From Hyphomicrobiales bacterium (GTDB lineage Bacteria; Pseudomonadota; Alphaproteobacteria; Rhizobiales; Rhizobiaceae), in NCBI GenBank assembly GCA_900469345.1, contig UBWZ01000002.1:549579-613578 (forward strand): a DNA stretch of 64,000 bases, written 5' to 3'. Position numbers and translations under genes: made by a program. The notes beneath the pieces are model-generated. The model saw nothing but the letters and a program-made list of their open reading frames with translations. It did no database searches and was not told the DNA's origin. Below are positions 1 through 7,413 of the stretch, piece after piece; the first letter of the stretch is position 1; every line of letters begins with the position of its first letter.

Positions 1-320
1 GCCGCGGTGATGCCGTGGTCGGGCTGGCGGCTCGCCGGCACCGGCGTGACCGGACGCTGCGGCGCCGCAACCACCGTGGATGGCCTTGCCACCGGCGGCC
101 GGCCGGCCGTCTCAGCCGGCGCTTCGGAAAACCGCGGCATCTGACCGGAACCAAGGCTGGCGATCGCCTGGCGCACCGGCTTTACATTGTCGTAGAGGAG
201 AATGCCGCCGCCCAGCACGGCAAGCGCACCGATCCACGGCAGCAGGGAATTGCCGCCGGATGGCTTGCTTCGCTTCGTGCTCTTGCGTCGGGCCGTTGTT
301 TTTCCGCGCGCCTGGGCCAT
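1..320 (-). CDS. Partial membrane-anchored protein with proline-rich linker (C-terminus outside window)
   Basis: The gene starts at an ATG preceded by a GGGAGA ribosome site and runs off the left edge, so only about 106 N-terminal residues are visible. They show a strongly basic first 20 residues rich in Arg, Lys and Ser, then one hydrophobic segment at about residues 25-42 (LLPWIGALAVLGGGILLYD). A Pro/Ala/Val-rich linker follows from about residue 65. This is the layout of an inner-membrane protein with its main domain in the periplasm. The functional domain is missing. Some rhizobial thermonuclease-like proteins begin this way, but that is only a guess. Confidence 0.6.
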   Translation of the reverse strand, partial: MAQARGKTTARRKSTKRSKPSGGNSLLPWIGALAVLGGGILLYDNVKPVRQAIASLGSGQMPRFSEAPAETAGRPPVARPSTVVAAPQRPVTPVPASRQPDHGITA

Positions 321-491
321 GAGTCGTCTCCCTGAAGAATCGTCCGGAGTATCGAGCCCAAGGATTGCTGAATGGTTTCGAAGGCGCCACATCCTCCGCA
401 ACCTAAAAGATTTATTTTTGCAGAAGCACTTCATGATTGCATTTTGAATGGGCCGCAACTAAGCTCGGAACGTGCATTGGGGGACTGCGCC

Positions 492-1835
492 ATGACTAGG
501 AAAATCATCGACACGCCCTATTCCGTCGCAGCTCTGGCGCCGGCTCTGGCTGCCATGGACGTGCAATGCGTCATCCGTTACTACAACCGGCAGAACACGG
601 CGAAATTTCCCAACAAGAAGCTGACGGCGGTCGAGGCGAAGGCGCTGAGCGAGCTTGGAATGAGCATCGCCGTCGTGTTCCAGCAGAACAATCGCGACCT
701 TGAGGATTTCAGCGCGGCGAATGCCAGGGATGACGCGCAGCAGGCGTTGATCGATGCCGCAAGCGTCGCCCAGCCCGGCGGCACCGCCATCTACTTCGCG
801 GTCGACAACGATTTCTTCAGGCCCGCAGAGCTGGACGTCATCATCGGCTATTTTGCCGGCGTGTGCGAGGAGTTCAAGCACGCCGGCACCGGCTACAGAC
901 TGGGCGTCTATGGCTCGGGAACGGTGGCACAGGCGCTCCTGGACGAACACCTTGTCGACCACGTCTGGATCGCCCGCGCACTTGGCTGGTCCGGGAGCCG
1001 CACGTTCCTCAAATCTGACCGCTGGGATCTCTTCCAGGATGCCGTCGACCTGAAGTTCGAGAACATCGACTACGACAGCAACATCACACGCCCCGGAGTG
1101 ACCGATTTCGGCCAGTTCCGCACCGCCAGGCCGCCGCTCGGCGGCTCTTACAAGCCGGGCGAAATCGCCGCCAGCAAGACGGTCTTCGAGGTCGCCGCAC
1201 GCACCTTCCTCAACCTGCGCGGCGGGCCGGGTCTGGATTTCGACGTCATCCGCAGCCTGCAGCCGGTGCAGCGGCTTTACGGCCTGAAACGCAGCGGCGA
1301 CTGGCTGCAGGTGGATATCGAGGGCGACGGCGCGGCCGACGGCTATGTCAACGCCAACTATCTGCGGCCCGTGGTCGGCACCATGGAGGATGTCGAGGCA
1401 TCGGGGGTGCAGCCGATCGACATCGCCTATCAGGAACTGCAGCTGCATGTCCGCGAAACACCCGGCGAGGGTGTCAACCCGCGCATCGCCGTCTATTACC
1501 AGAAGCTCGACAACGTGGTTCACGAGGATGACGATGTTCCCTGGTGCTCCTACTTCGTCAACTACTGCTTCGCTGGGGCGGGTCGGCGCGGCAGCGGCAG
1601 GGCCAATGCCCGCTCCTGGCTTTCGTGGGGACAGCCGGTACTTTCTCCGGCGCAATCGCGGCGGGGTGACCTGGTCGTGTTTTCGGACGGCAAGCCGGGC
1701 AGCACGAGAGGCCATGTCGGCTTTCTGGTCGGCTGGCAGAACGACGATCCGATCATCCTCGGCGGCAACCAGGGCGATGCCGTCAGCGTCGGCCCGATGG
1801 ATGGCAACAGGGTGCTCGGCATCCGGCGCGGCTAG
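492..1835 (+). CDS. Endolysin-like protein: DUF1906 glycoside hydrolase-like, SH3-like and CHAP/TIGR02594-type domains
   Basis: This 447-residue protein starts at an ATG preceded by GGGGA. An in-frame start 120 bases upstream adds residues with no family similarity and was not used. Residues about 5-215 resemble the DUF1906 (Rv2525c-like) TIM-barrel, beginning IDTPYS and with FAVDND and ENIDYD acidic motifs. Residues about 235-295 form an SH3-like domain (LNLRGGPG..., GYVNANYLRP). Residues about 310-447 match the CHAP-like TIGR02594 family, with candidate catalytic Cys352 in PWCSYFVNYC and His408 in GHVGF. Two potential wall-degrading domains flank a binding domain, and no signal peptide is visible. 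It could be a phage-derived lysin, a self-autolysin exported by another route, or a secretion-system effector. It stands alone between genes on the opposite strand. Confidence 0.75.
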   Translation: MTRKIIDTPYSVAALAPALAAMDVQCVIRYYNRQNTAKFPNKKLTAVEAKALSELGMSIAVVFQQNNRDLEDFSAANARDDAQQALIDAASVAQPGGTAIYFAVDNDFFRPAELDVIIGYFAGVCEEFKHAGTGYRLGVYGSGTVAQALLDEHLVDHVWIARALGWSGSRTFLKSDRWDLFQDAVDLKFENIDYDSNITRPGVTDFGQFRTARPPLGGSYKPGEIAASKTVFEVAARTFLNLRGGPGLDFDVIRSLQPVQRLYGLKRSGDWLQVDIEGDGAADGYVNANYLRPVVGTMEDVEASGVQPIDIAYQELQLHVRETPGEGVNPRIAVYYQKLDNVVHEDDDVPWCSYFVNYCFAGAGRRGSGRANARSWLSWGQPVLSPAQSRRGDLVVFSDGKPGSTRGHVGFLVGWQNDDPIILGGNQGDAVSVGPMDGNRVLGIRRG

Positions 1836-1871
1836 GCCATCTGTCGGATGCCTTGCCCGCCACCGGCGACA

Positions 1872-2618
1872 TCAGACACGGCCGCTGGCGAGCGCCAGCG
1901 CCCAGTCGGAACGCCCGCGACTGGCCGCCAGCCTCGACATCGCCATGTGGTCGTAAGGCAGGTTGCGGAACTGCACGGCCCACGCCCCGTCGCTCCTGTC
2001 GAGAACCGCGTAGGAGGCCATGGCATGGCCGTTCTCCACCTTGTGGAAGACCGGATGGTCGTCCTCGTAGGCGGGGCAGCCGACGCTGCCCGGGTTGACG
2101 ATCAGCCGCCCGTCCGAAAGCTGCACCGCGCGTGGCACGTGGCTGTGGCCGCACAGGATCAGCGTCTGCTCGATGCCTGCAGCCATAGCTTCGATCTCGT
2201 CGAGCAGCCGCAGATGCACATGCCCCTCCGGCGATACCCGCTCCAGCCAGTAGACCTCGTCCGACGCGGGCGTCGCATGGCAGGCGAACACGTCGTCGCG
2301 AAACACAAGGCTCGGCTGCAGGCGCGACAGCCATTGCAGGTGCCGCGGCGCCAGCTGCCCGTAGGCATCGCTTTCCCAGCTGCCCATCTCGGTGTGAAGC
2401 GTCTCGAGCAGATAGCGGTCGTGGTTGCCGCGCACCGTCGCCACCGCCTCCGGGTCGAGCAGCAGCAGCAGGTCGGCCGTCTGCGCCGCCTCCAGCGGCC
2501 CGCTCAGGCAATCGCCCAGATTGACCACGTCGCGGATCCCGAGAGCGGCGATGTCGTCGAGCACCGCCTTCAACGCCGCGTGGTTGCCGTGGATATCGGC
2601 GATGGCCGCAAACCGCAT
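1872..2618 (-). CDS. Calcineurin-like metallophosphoesterase (YfcE/MJ0936 type), last gene of the urate operon
   Basis: This 248-residue protein has the full metal-binding set of the calcineurin-like phosphoesterases: Asp8 and His10 in ADIHGN, Asp36 in LGDCLSG, Asn65/His66 in GNHD, a His at 114, and His158/His160 in GHSH. The start ATG shares one base with the uraH stop (TGATG), so translation is coupled to the urate operon. Members of this family hydrolyse phosphodiesters or phosphomonoesters in the cytoplasm, but specificity cannot be read from sequence. A role in urate breakdown is not established. It may be a housekeeping phosphatase that rides on the operon. Confidence 0.85.
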   Translation of the reverse strand: MRFAAIADIHGNHAALKAVLDDIAALGIRDVVNLGDCLSGPLEAAQTADLLLLLDPEAVATVRGNHDRYLLETLHTEMGSWESDAYGQLAPRHLQWLSRLQPSLVFRDDVFACHATPASDEVYWLERVSPEGHVHLRLLDEIEAMAAGIEQTLILCGHSHVPRAVQLSDGRLIVNPGSVGCPAYEDDHPVFHKVENGHAMASYAVLDRSDGAWAVQFRNLPYDHMAMSRLAASRGRSDWALALASGRV

Positions 2619-2974
2619 CAGCTGCCACGGTAGGTGGAGTAACCGAACGGCGAGAGCAGCAGCGGCACATGGTAATGGGCGGCGCTGTCGGCGATGCCGA
2701 AGCGGATCGGAATGATGTCGAGAAAGGCGGGCTCGGGTAGCGCGATCCCCCGCCCGCGCAGATAGTCGCCGGCATGGAAGACCAGCTCGTATTCGCCGGG
2801 CACGAAGGTTTCGCCTGCAAGCAGGGGGCCGCCATCGACCCGCCCGTCGCTGTTGGTCGTGACGCTCCTCAGCTTCTCGCGGCGATCACCGGAAAGGCGG
2901 TAGAGATCGATCACGAGTCCTGCGGCAGGCAGACCTGCAGCCGTATCGAGCACATGGGTGGTCAGTCCGGTCAC
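2618..2974 (-). CDS. uraH: 5-hydroxyisourate hydrolase (transthyretin-like)
   Basis: This enzyme hydrolyses 5-hydroxyisourate to OHCU, the second step of urate breakdown. With the GTG start at 2974 it is 118 residues, the normal family length. It begins [10 protein letters not shown], carrying the conserved N-terminal histidine, and ends with the diagnostic YRGS tetrapeptide. A longer reading to 3100 is open, but it lies inside allA and adds nothing conserved. The GTG start overlaps the allA stop (GTGA) and its stop overlaps the metallophosphoesterase start, so all three are probably translated from one message. No signal peptide is seen, so it is cytoplasmic. Confidence 0.93.
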   Translation of the reverse strand: MTGLTTHVLDTAAGLPAAGLVIDLYRLSGDRREKLRSVTTNSDGRVDGGPLLAGETFVPGEYELVFHAGDYLRGRGIALPEPAFLDIIPIRFGIADSAAHYHVPLLLSPFGYSTYRGS

Positions 2975-3465
2975 GGCGTCGGCTCCGCTATCACATAGGG
3001 TGTGTCGAAGGAAAACTCTTCCAGGTTGGCTGCGGTATTGTCGCGGTCCACCACCAGGAAGTCGCTGGTCTCGCCGAGCGCCATCAGCGGATGATGCCAC
3101 GTACCGGCAAAATAGTTGACCCCCTGGTTTGCCTGGACCAGGAAGACTTTTGGCTGCCCCGGCCGCCCGTCCACGTCGTCCGACACCGCGACCAGGAACG
3201 GCCGGCCCGATAGCGGCATGAAGCTCTGGCTGCCGAACGGATGCCGCTCCATCATCGTCAGCGCATAGGGAAAGGTCCGCGGCTTGCCCCGGAAGATGCT
3301 GAAGATCAGGCGTTCGCCCGACCCGACCGGGGCGGCCACGCCGTGATAGCGCTCCGTCGTACCGCCATTGATCAGCCGCATGGTCGATGGATCCGCTTCG
3401 ATCACCTCGCCATACGGCAGGAAGGCCTGTTTCGCGAGCGGGTGGATGGAAAGAAATGCCGTCAA
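2971..3465 (-). CDS. allA: Ureidoglycolate lyase/hydrolase
   Basis: This enzyme splits ureidoglycolate to glyoxylate plus urea, the last step of the allantoin route. The protein fits the AllA family: an N-terminal segment reading [14 protein letters not shown], a central SQSFMPL stretch, then [16 protein letters not shown], where conserved histidines of the cupin-like fold sit, and FLVVDRD. I chose a TTG start at 3465, one base after the hepT stop. This gives 164 residues and an N-terminus that matches the family. Another TTG at 3513 would add 16 residues inside hepT. No ATG is available, so translation may depend on coupling to hepT. Confidence 0.88.
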   Translation of the reverse strand: MTAFLSIHPLAKQAFLPYGEVIEADPSTMRLINGGTTERYHGVAAPVGSGERLIFSIFRGKPRTFPYALTMMERHPFGSQSFMPLSGRPFLVAVSDDVDGRPGQPKVFLVQANQGVNYFAGTWHHPLMALGETSDFLVVDRDNTAANLEEFSFDTPYVIAEPTP

Positions 3466-3466
3466 T

Positions 3467-3829
3467 TCATTCGCCTTGTGCACGCCAGTTGATGATAGCG
3501 TCGAGTTGCTCAATGAGGTCAGGGAGGTTCTGGCGGACCGTTATCCAGATCGTGTTGCGATCGATCCTGAAATATTGATGAGTGATCCGATCTCGCATGG
3601 CCCGGATGTCCATCCACGCGATCTCGGCATGGTCCGAAACAAAGGCTGGATAACGCTCCATGATCTTTATGGCGCATTCGCCAACTGCAGCAATATTGGC
3701 AATGACCGCATCCTGCGTTCTCTGATCTGCCTCGAATACCTGCTGTCCCATGCCATCAACATAGAAAACTGCCCGTCGAGCAGAGCTTTCCATCCGCTCG
3801 ACATAAAGTTTCAAGCGGTCTTCGGTCAT
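3467..3829 (-). CDS. HepT-like HEPN ribonuclease toxin
   Basis: This 120-residue all-alpha protein belongs to the HEPN/DUF86 (HepT) family. The diagnostic R-x4-H motif is present as Arg79 to His84 (RDRITH), followed by Tyr86, the residue that MNT antitoxins modify by AMP addition in characterised HepT-MntA systems. Its ATG overlaps the stop of the upstream MNT gene by four bases (ATGA). Its own stop lies one base before the allA TTG. HEPN toxins of this class cleave RNA; activity here is inferred. The DNA is less G+C-rich than its neighbours (bases 3661-3720 are 50% G+C), which suggests acquisition. It sits in the middle of the urate operon with no transposase nearby. Confidence 0.88.
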   Translation of the reverse strand: MTEDRLKLYVERMESSARRAVFYVDGMGQQVFEADQRTQDAVIANIAAVGECAIKIMERYPAFVSDHAEIAWMDIRAMRDRITHQYFRIDRNTIWITVRQNLPDLIEQLDAIINWRAQGE

Positions 3830-4119
3830 ACGGGAGTAGCTTCGGAAAGGATTCTCTCCCGTGTATCCGGCGGGAAATCACCTGGAACCTTGACATCGAC
3901 CGGAACGCCGAGCGCTTCCTCCAATTCCCACTGAAGGCCACCCAGGGTCAACAGCGACGTATCGGATGAAGGATCGACGATGAGGTCGAGGTCGCTGTCC
4001 TCCCTGTCGAGCCCATGAAGAACCGAACCATAGACCCGAGGGTTTGAAACGCGTCGACGGGCAACGATCGCCCTGATCGCTTCCCGGTTCTTCTCCAGCA
4101 CCTCCGACGGTCGCATCAT
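3826..4119 (-). CDS. MNT-type nucleotidyltransferase antitoxin (MntA-like)
   Basis: This 97-residue minimal nucleotidyltransferase pairs with the HepT-like gene just downstream. The family signature GS-x10-DxD is complete: Gly31-Ser32 and Asp43-Leu-Asp45 (GSVLHG...DSDLD). A third acidic residue, Asp75, lies in PVDVKV. The start is the first of two adjacent ATGs, five bases after an AGGAG site, so it can be translated on its own. It is separated from the alc stop by 51 bases. Known MntA proteins neutralise HepT by adding AMP to the tyrosine of the HEPN motif, and that residue is present in the partner. Confidence 0.88.
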   Translation of the reverse strand: MMRPSEVLEKNREAIRAIVARRRVSNPRVYGSVLHGLDREDSDLDLIVDPSSDTSLLTLGGLQWELEEALGVPVDVKVPGDFPPDTRERILSEATPV

Positions 4120-4170
4120 CTGATCTCCTGATGCCGCCACTATAGAACGACGCCCCCGGCAAGCAAAGCG

Positions 4171-5193
4171 TCAGGCTTTCGTGCCAAACAGCCGCAGCCG
4201 CATCGTGCCGCCATCCGGGTGCATGGCGTAGCGCACATGGGTGACCGGGCCGATATCGGCGACCACGTCTGGCCCGAACGCGTGGGCGTGGTCCATCTGC
4301 AGCTTCTGCCGCGGCAGGATCGGCTTCCAGCCTTCCGATTCGCGGATCTGCGCCTCCGAGACGGTGTCGCCGAGCTGCGGCAGATAGGCGCCGAGCAGCT
4401 CGCAGGTATCCGGGAAATTGCCCTTGTAGAATGCCGTGTCGACGGTCACGCGCCGGATCGTGCCCGCATGTCCGAGCCGGATCACCGCCCAGTCGTGACC
4501 CGGTCCGCGGCGGCGCTTGGTTTCCCAGCCGTCGCCCATGTTGAGGCCGCGCCCCGGCCCCAGCATCTTGTCCGGATGGCCGTAATGGGCATCCGACCAG
4601 GCGAGCGCCTTGGCGCCGTGAAAGATGTAGCCGAGGTCGATCTCGTCAGCCGGTCCGACCTTGTCCCAGTCGAAATGCGCCGCGCCATAGACGCGCAGAC
4701 GGGCAATGCCGCCGTCCGGATAGATGTGCAGGCGCAGATGCGTCCATACCTTGTCCTGGTCGCGGTTCTCGAAGAAATGGTGGGTGCTCGGTCCAAGCGC
4801 CGACTTGTCGAGGATTTCCGTCCACTCTACGTCGTCGAGCGAGCTTCCTTCCGCGATGAAGGCCGCCTCGATGGCGCAGTGCGGCGGATAGTTGCCGGTA
4901 AAATAGCTGGTATCGACGTCGAAGCCGAAGATGCGGCCCGGCATGGCGAGCTTGACGATCGCCCAGTCGTGGCCGGCCACTCGCTTGCGGCGGCTTTCCC
5001 AGCCGTCCATGTACTTGCCGTTGTCGTCATAGAGGTCCGGATCGAAGCTGGCAGGTTGATCGGCAAGCATGCGCTCCAGCGGCGCGAAGAACTCGTCGGT
5101 CGCATACACGCCTTTGGCGCCGAGGCGCGCGGAGGCAAGGTTGATGGCGCCGACCGCAAAGGCTGGCAGGGCAGTGTCGGCTTGGGCCGTCAT
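4171..5193 (-). CDS. alc: Allantoicase
   Basis: Allantoicase converts allantoate to ureidoglycolate plus urea. The 340-residue protein has the two repeated jelly-roll halves typical of the family. Each half carries a similar signature: GWESRRKRVAGHDWAIVKL near residue 70 and GWETKRRRGPGHDWAVIRL near residue 225. Length is as expected for the family. Its ATG overlaps the uraD stop by four bases (ATGA), so it is coupled to uraD. The next gene in the operon is the MNT antitoxin, not another catabolic gene. The protein is cytoplasmic. Confidence 0.95.
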   Translation of the reverse strand: MTAQADTALPAFAVGAINLASARLGAKGVYATDEFFAPLERMLADQPASFDPDLYDDNGKYMDGWESRRKRVAGHDWAIVKLAMPGRIFGFDVDTSYFTGNYPPHCAIEAAFIAEGSSLDDVEWTEILDKSALGPSTHHFFENRDQDKVWTHLRLHIYPDGGIARLRVYGAAHFDWDKVGPADEIDLGYIFHGAKALAWSDAHYGHPDKMLGPGRGLNMGDGWETKRRRGPGHDWAVIRLGHAGTIRRVTVDTAFYKGNFPDTCELLGAYLPQLGDTVSEAQIRESEGWKPILPRQKLQMDHAHAFGPDVVADIGPVTHVRYAMHPDGGTMRLRLFGTKA

Positions 5194-5693
5194 GTCAGTT
5201 TCTCCGGAAGCAGGGCTGCAAGGCGCAGATGCGCGATTTTTTCCACCTGGGCGGCGGCCGTCTCGAATTCGTCCTCGGCGCCGTTATGGACGCGCGTCTC
5301 GAAGGCGGCGAGGATATCGTCTTTAGTAAGCCCCTTGACCGCGATGATGAAGGGAAACCCGAATGTCTCCGTATAGGTGGCGTTGAGTTCGGTGAAGCGG
5401 GCATGTTCCGGCGGGCTGAGCCGATCGAGCCCGGCGCCGGCCTGTTCGCGGGCGCTGTCTTCCGTCAGCCCGCCGGCGATCGCCAGTTTGCCGGCGAGAT
5501 CCGGATGCGCGCGCAGCACCGAAAGCCGTTCCGCATGGCTCGACCGCCGGAACACCGAGACCATGGCGTCGTGCAGGCCCTTGGCCGTCATCGGCACGAA
5601 GACAAGCCCCTCGTCATAGACCCGCTCGGCGATGAAAGGCGAATGCTCGAACACGCCGCCGAACCGCTCGACGAAGTCGCCGCGCGCCGTCAA
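5190..5693 (-). CDS. uraD: OHCU decarboxylase
   Basis: This enzyme removes CO2 from 2-oxo-4-hydroxy-4-carboxy-5-ureidoimidazoline (OHCU), giving S-allantoin after UraH. It is 167 residues, the family length, and carries the conserved HPDLAGKLA motif with the catalytic histidine at about residue 63. The FGFPFIIAVKG stretch is also present. The start is a TTG at 5693 that overlaps the puuE stop (TTGA). No ATG lies near and the N-terminus after this TTG fits the family. The stop overlaps the allantoicase ATG. Longer upstream readings overlap puuE and are artefacts. Confidence 0.92.
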   Translation of the reverse strand: MTARGDFVERFGGVFEHSPFIAERVYDEGLVFVPMTAKGLHDAMVSVFRRSSHAERLSVLRAHPDLAGKLAIAGGLTEDSAREQAGAGLDRLSPPEHARFTELNATYTETFGFPFIIAVKGLTKDDILAAFETRVHNGAEDEFETAAAQVEKIAHLRLAALLPEKLT

Positions 5694-6628
5694 AGGGCAC
5701 CCGTGGCGAGGGTTGAGGGCTGGTGATGCGCATGCCAGTGATGGGCGATCTCGACCCGCTGCGGCAGCCACACCTTGTCGTGCGACAGGACGTATTCGAT
5801 AAACCGGCGCAGCGCGGCGATCCGGCCCGGCCGACCGACCAGCCGGCAGTGCAGCCCGATCGACATCATCTTCGGCGCCCCCTCCTGGCCCTCGCGGTAG
5901 AGCTCGTCGAAGGCATCCTTGAGATAGGTGAAAAACTGGTCGCCGGCGTTGAAACCCTGCGGCGTCGCAAACCGCATGTCGTTCGTATCGAGCGTGTAGG
6001 GGATGATCAGGAAGGGCTTGGCGCCGATCCCCGGCACCCAGTAGGGCAGATCGTCCGCATAGCTGTCGGACGAATAGAGAAAGCCGCCCTCCTCCATCAC
6101 CAGCCTCAGCGTATTGCCGGACGGCTTGCCCTGGTACATGCCGTAGGGCCGCTCGCCGGTGAGCTCCGTATGCAGGCGCACCGCCTCGAGAATATGCTCG
6201 CGCTCCTTCGCCTCGGGAAAATCCTTGTATTCCAGCCAGCGGTAGCCGTGGCTGGCGATTTCCCAGCCGGCTTCCTTCATGGCGGCGACGGCCTCCGGGT
6301 TGCGCGCCATGGCCAGCGTCACGCCATAGACCGTGGTCTGCACCTTGAGTTCGGTAAACAGCCGCCACAACCGCCAGAAGCCGGCGCGCGACCCGTATTC
6401 GTAGATCGATTCCATGTTGAGGTTGCGCTGGCCGGGCCACGGTGCCGCACCGACGATTTCCGACAGCAGCGATTCGGAGGCGGGATCGCCGTCGAGGATC
6501 GAGCTTTCGCCGCCCTCCTCGTAATTGATGACGAACTGCACCGCCAGGTGCGCGCCTCCCGGCCATTTCGGGTCGGGCGGGGTGCGGCCATAGCCGACGA
6601 GACCGCGCGGATAATCACTTGCCTGCAT
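5690..6628 (-). CDS. puuE: Allantoinase PuuE (polysaccharide-deacetylase fold)
   Basis: PuuE opens the hydantoin ring of allantoin to give allantoate. It uses a polysaccharide-deacetylase (NodB-like) fold and not the usual amidohydrolase fold. The 312-residue protein shows FVINYEEGGE near the N-terminus, EIASHGYRW (a metal-site histidine region), GMYQGKPSGNT and SIGLHCRLVGRPGR, all typical of the urate-associated subgroup. The ATG at 6628 follows a GAGGTGG ribosome site. An in-frame extension upstream has no family similarity. This is the first gene of the operon puuE-uraD-alc-mnt-hepT-allA-uraH-phosphoesterase. A gene for the first step, urate oxidation, is not in the window. Confidence 0.93.
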   Translation of the reverse strand: MQASDYPRGLVGYGRTPPDPKWPGGAHLAVQFVINYEEGGESSILDGDPASESLLSEIVGAAPWPGQRNLNMESIYEYGSRAGFWRLWRLFTELKVQTTVYGVTLAMARNPEAVAAMKEAGWEIASHGYRWLEYKDFPEAKEREHILEAVRLHTELTGERPYGMYQGKPSGNTLRLVMEEGGFLYSSDSYADDLPYWVPGIGAKPFLIIPYTLDTNDMRFATPQGFNAGDQFFTYLKDAFDELYREGQEGAPKMMSIGLHCRLVGRPGRIAALRRFIEYVLSHDKVWLPQRVEIAHHWHAHHQPSTLATGAL

Positions 6629-6744
6629 CAAACCACCTCGAAACGTTCGGAGCGACGGTAGCGCATGCCTTCCGCGCCTGTCGAGATGGAAACGCCGCAA
6701 CCCCCGCCATTCCCTTGGCCCGTGCCGCAAGCCGTCGCCGCTGC

Positions 6745-6775
6745 AAACGAAAATGGCCCGCCGAAGCGAGCCATT
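6745..6775 (-). terminator. Intrinsic terminator of the small lipoprotein gene
   Basis: On the minus strand AATGGCTCGC pairs with GCGGGCCATT (10 bp with one G-U pair) around a TTCG tetraloop. TTTTCGTTT follows. It lies 66 bases after the stop of the lipoprotein gene and before puuE, so it should keep that transcript out of the urate operon. Confidence 0.75.
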
Positions 6776-6840
6776 CTTGACCTTGCGACGAGGCTCCCCG
6801 GCATCGGCCGGAGGCGTCGCGATCTGCCTTGGCAACCGGC

Positions 6841-7227
6841 TTACGGGTTGCGGATGATGATCGTCCTGCCGTCGGTACGGCTGGCGCCCGGACGTCCGTC
6901 GTAGCCGCGGTTCGGCCCGTTGTCGCGCGCCCGCGGACCGCGGCCGGCCCAGGTCGGATCCGGCTTGTCGCGGTTAGCGGCGGCCTGGTTCATGCCCGGG
7001 CGACCGTAATGGCCGCGATCGTTGTGGCCGTTCTGCGGTCCGCGATGATGGTCGCGGTCGCGACGGTTGCGCCAGTAGCGGTCCTGACCGCGGTCGCTGC
7101 GATCGTAAACCGGGTTGTAGCTCGAATATCCGCGGTCGCCATAGCTGCCGCCTTCGCTGACGCAGCCCGTCAACGCCAGGCAGGCAAGGCCGAGAGCGCC
7201 GGCAATGATCTTGCTTCGATGTTTCAT
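6841..7227 (-). CDS. Small lipoprotein rich in Arg, Asp, Gly and Tyr
   Basis: This 128-residue hypothetical lipoprotein starts MKHRSKIIAG and has a clear type II signal peptide with lipobox LALTGC, so Cys22 would be acylated after cleavage. The mature part is very hydrophilic. It is rich in Asp-Arg, Gly-Tyr and Asn-Arg pairs (RDRDHHRG), ends IIIRNP, and shows no known domain. I used the ATG at 7227 because it directly precedes the signal peptide; a longer reading begins with unrelated residues. The role is unknown. An envelope or surface-charge function is a guess from composition. Confidence 0.75.
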   Translation of the reverse strand: MKHRSKIIAGALGLACLALTGCVSEGGSYGDRGYSSYNPVYDRSDRGQDRYWRNRRDRDHHRGPQNGHNDRGHYGRPGMNQAAANRDKPDPTWAGRGPRARDNGPNRGYDGRPGASRTDGRTIIIRNP

Positions 7228-7348
7228 GATGCATGGTCCGATGATTTTGAATGGGGCTGCCTGGCGGGAAACGCGGCAGTTACAGGGTGAACTGATTGGC
7301 GGCCACAGAGTTCCGCCCAAGCGTCAGACCTCGCCCGCAATTGCCTCC

Positions 7349-7382
7349 CCGAAGTCCGCAGACGGCCGAAGTCCGCAGACGG
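7349..7382. repeat. Exact 17-bp tandem duplication
   Basis: The unit CCGAAGTCCGCAGACGG occurs twice head to tail with no mismatch, in the gap between the DUF1045 gene and the small lipoprotein gene, both on the minus strand. It may be a recent slippage duplication or a pair of binding sites upstream of the lipoprotein gene. Confidence 0.9.
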
Positions 7383-7413
7383 ATGTCTCGAATGCGGACC
7401 GGCCCCTGTTGCG

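Noticed and set aside
3368-3934. 188-codon plus-strand frame over allA and hepT
   Set aside because: Antisense to the HEPN and AllA genes, whose motifs are complete on the minus strand.
6665-6904. Possible 79-residue plus-strand gene upstream of puuE
   Set aside because: It runs through the terminator at 6745-6775 and into the 3-prime end of the lipoprotein gene, and has no ribosome site or conserved sequence.
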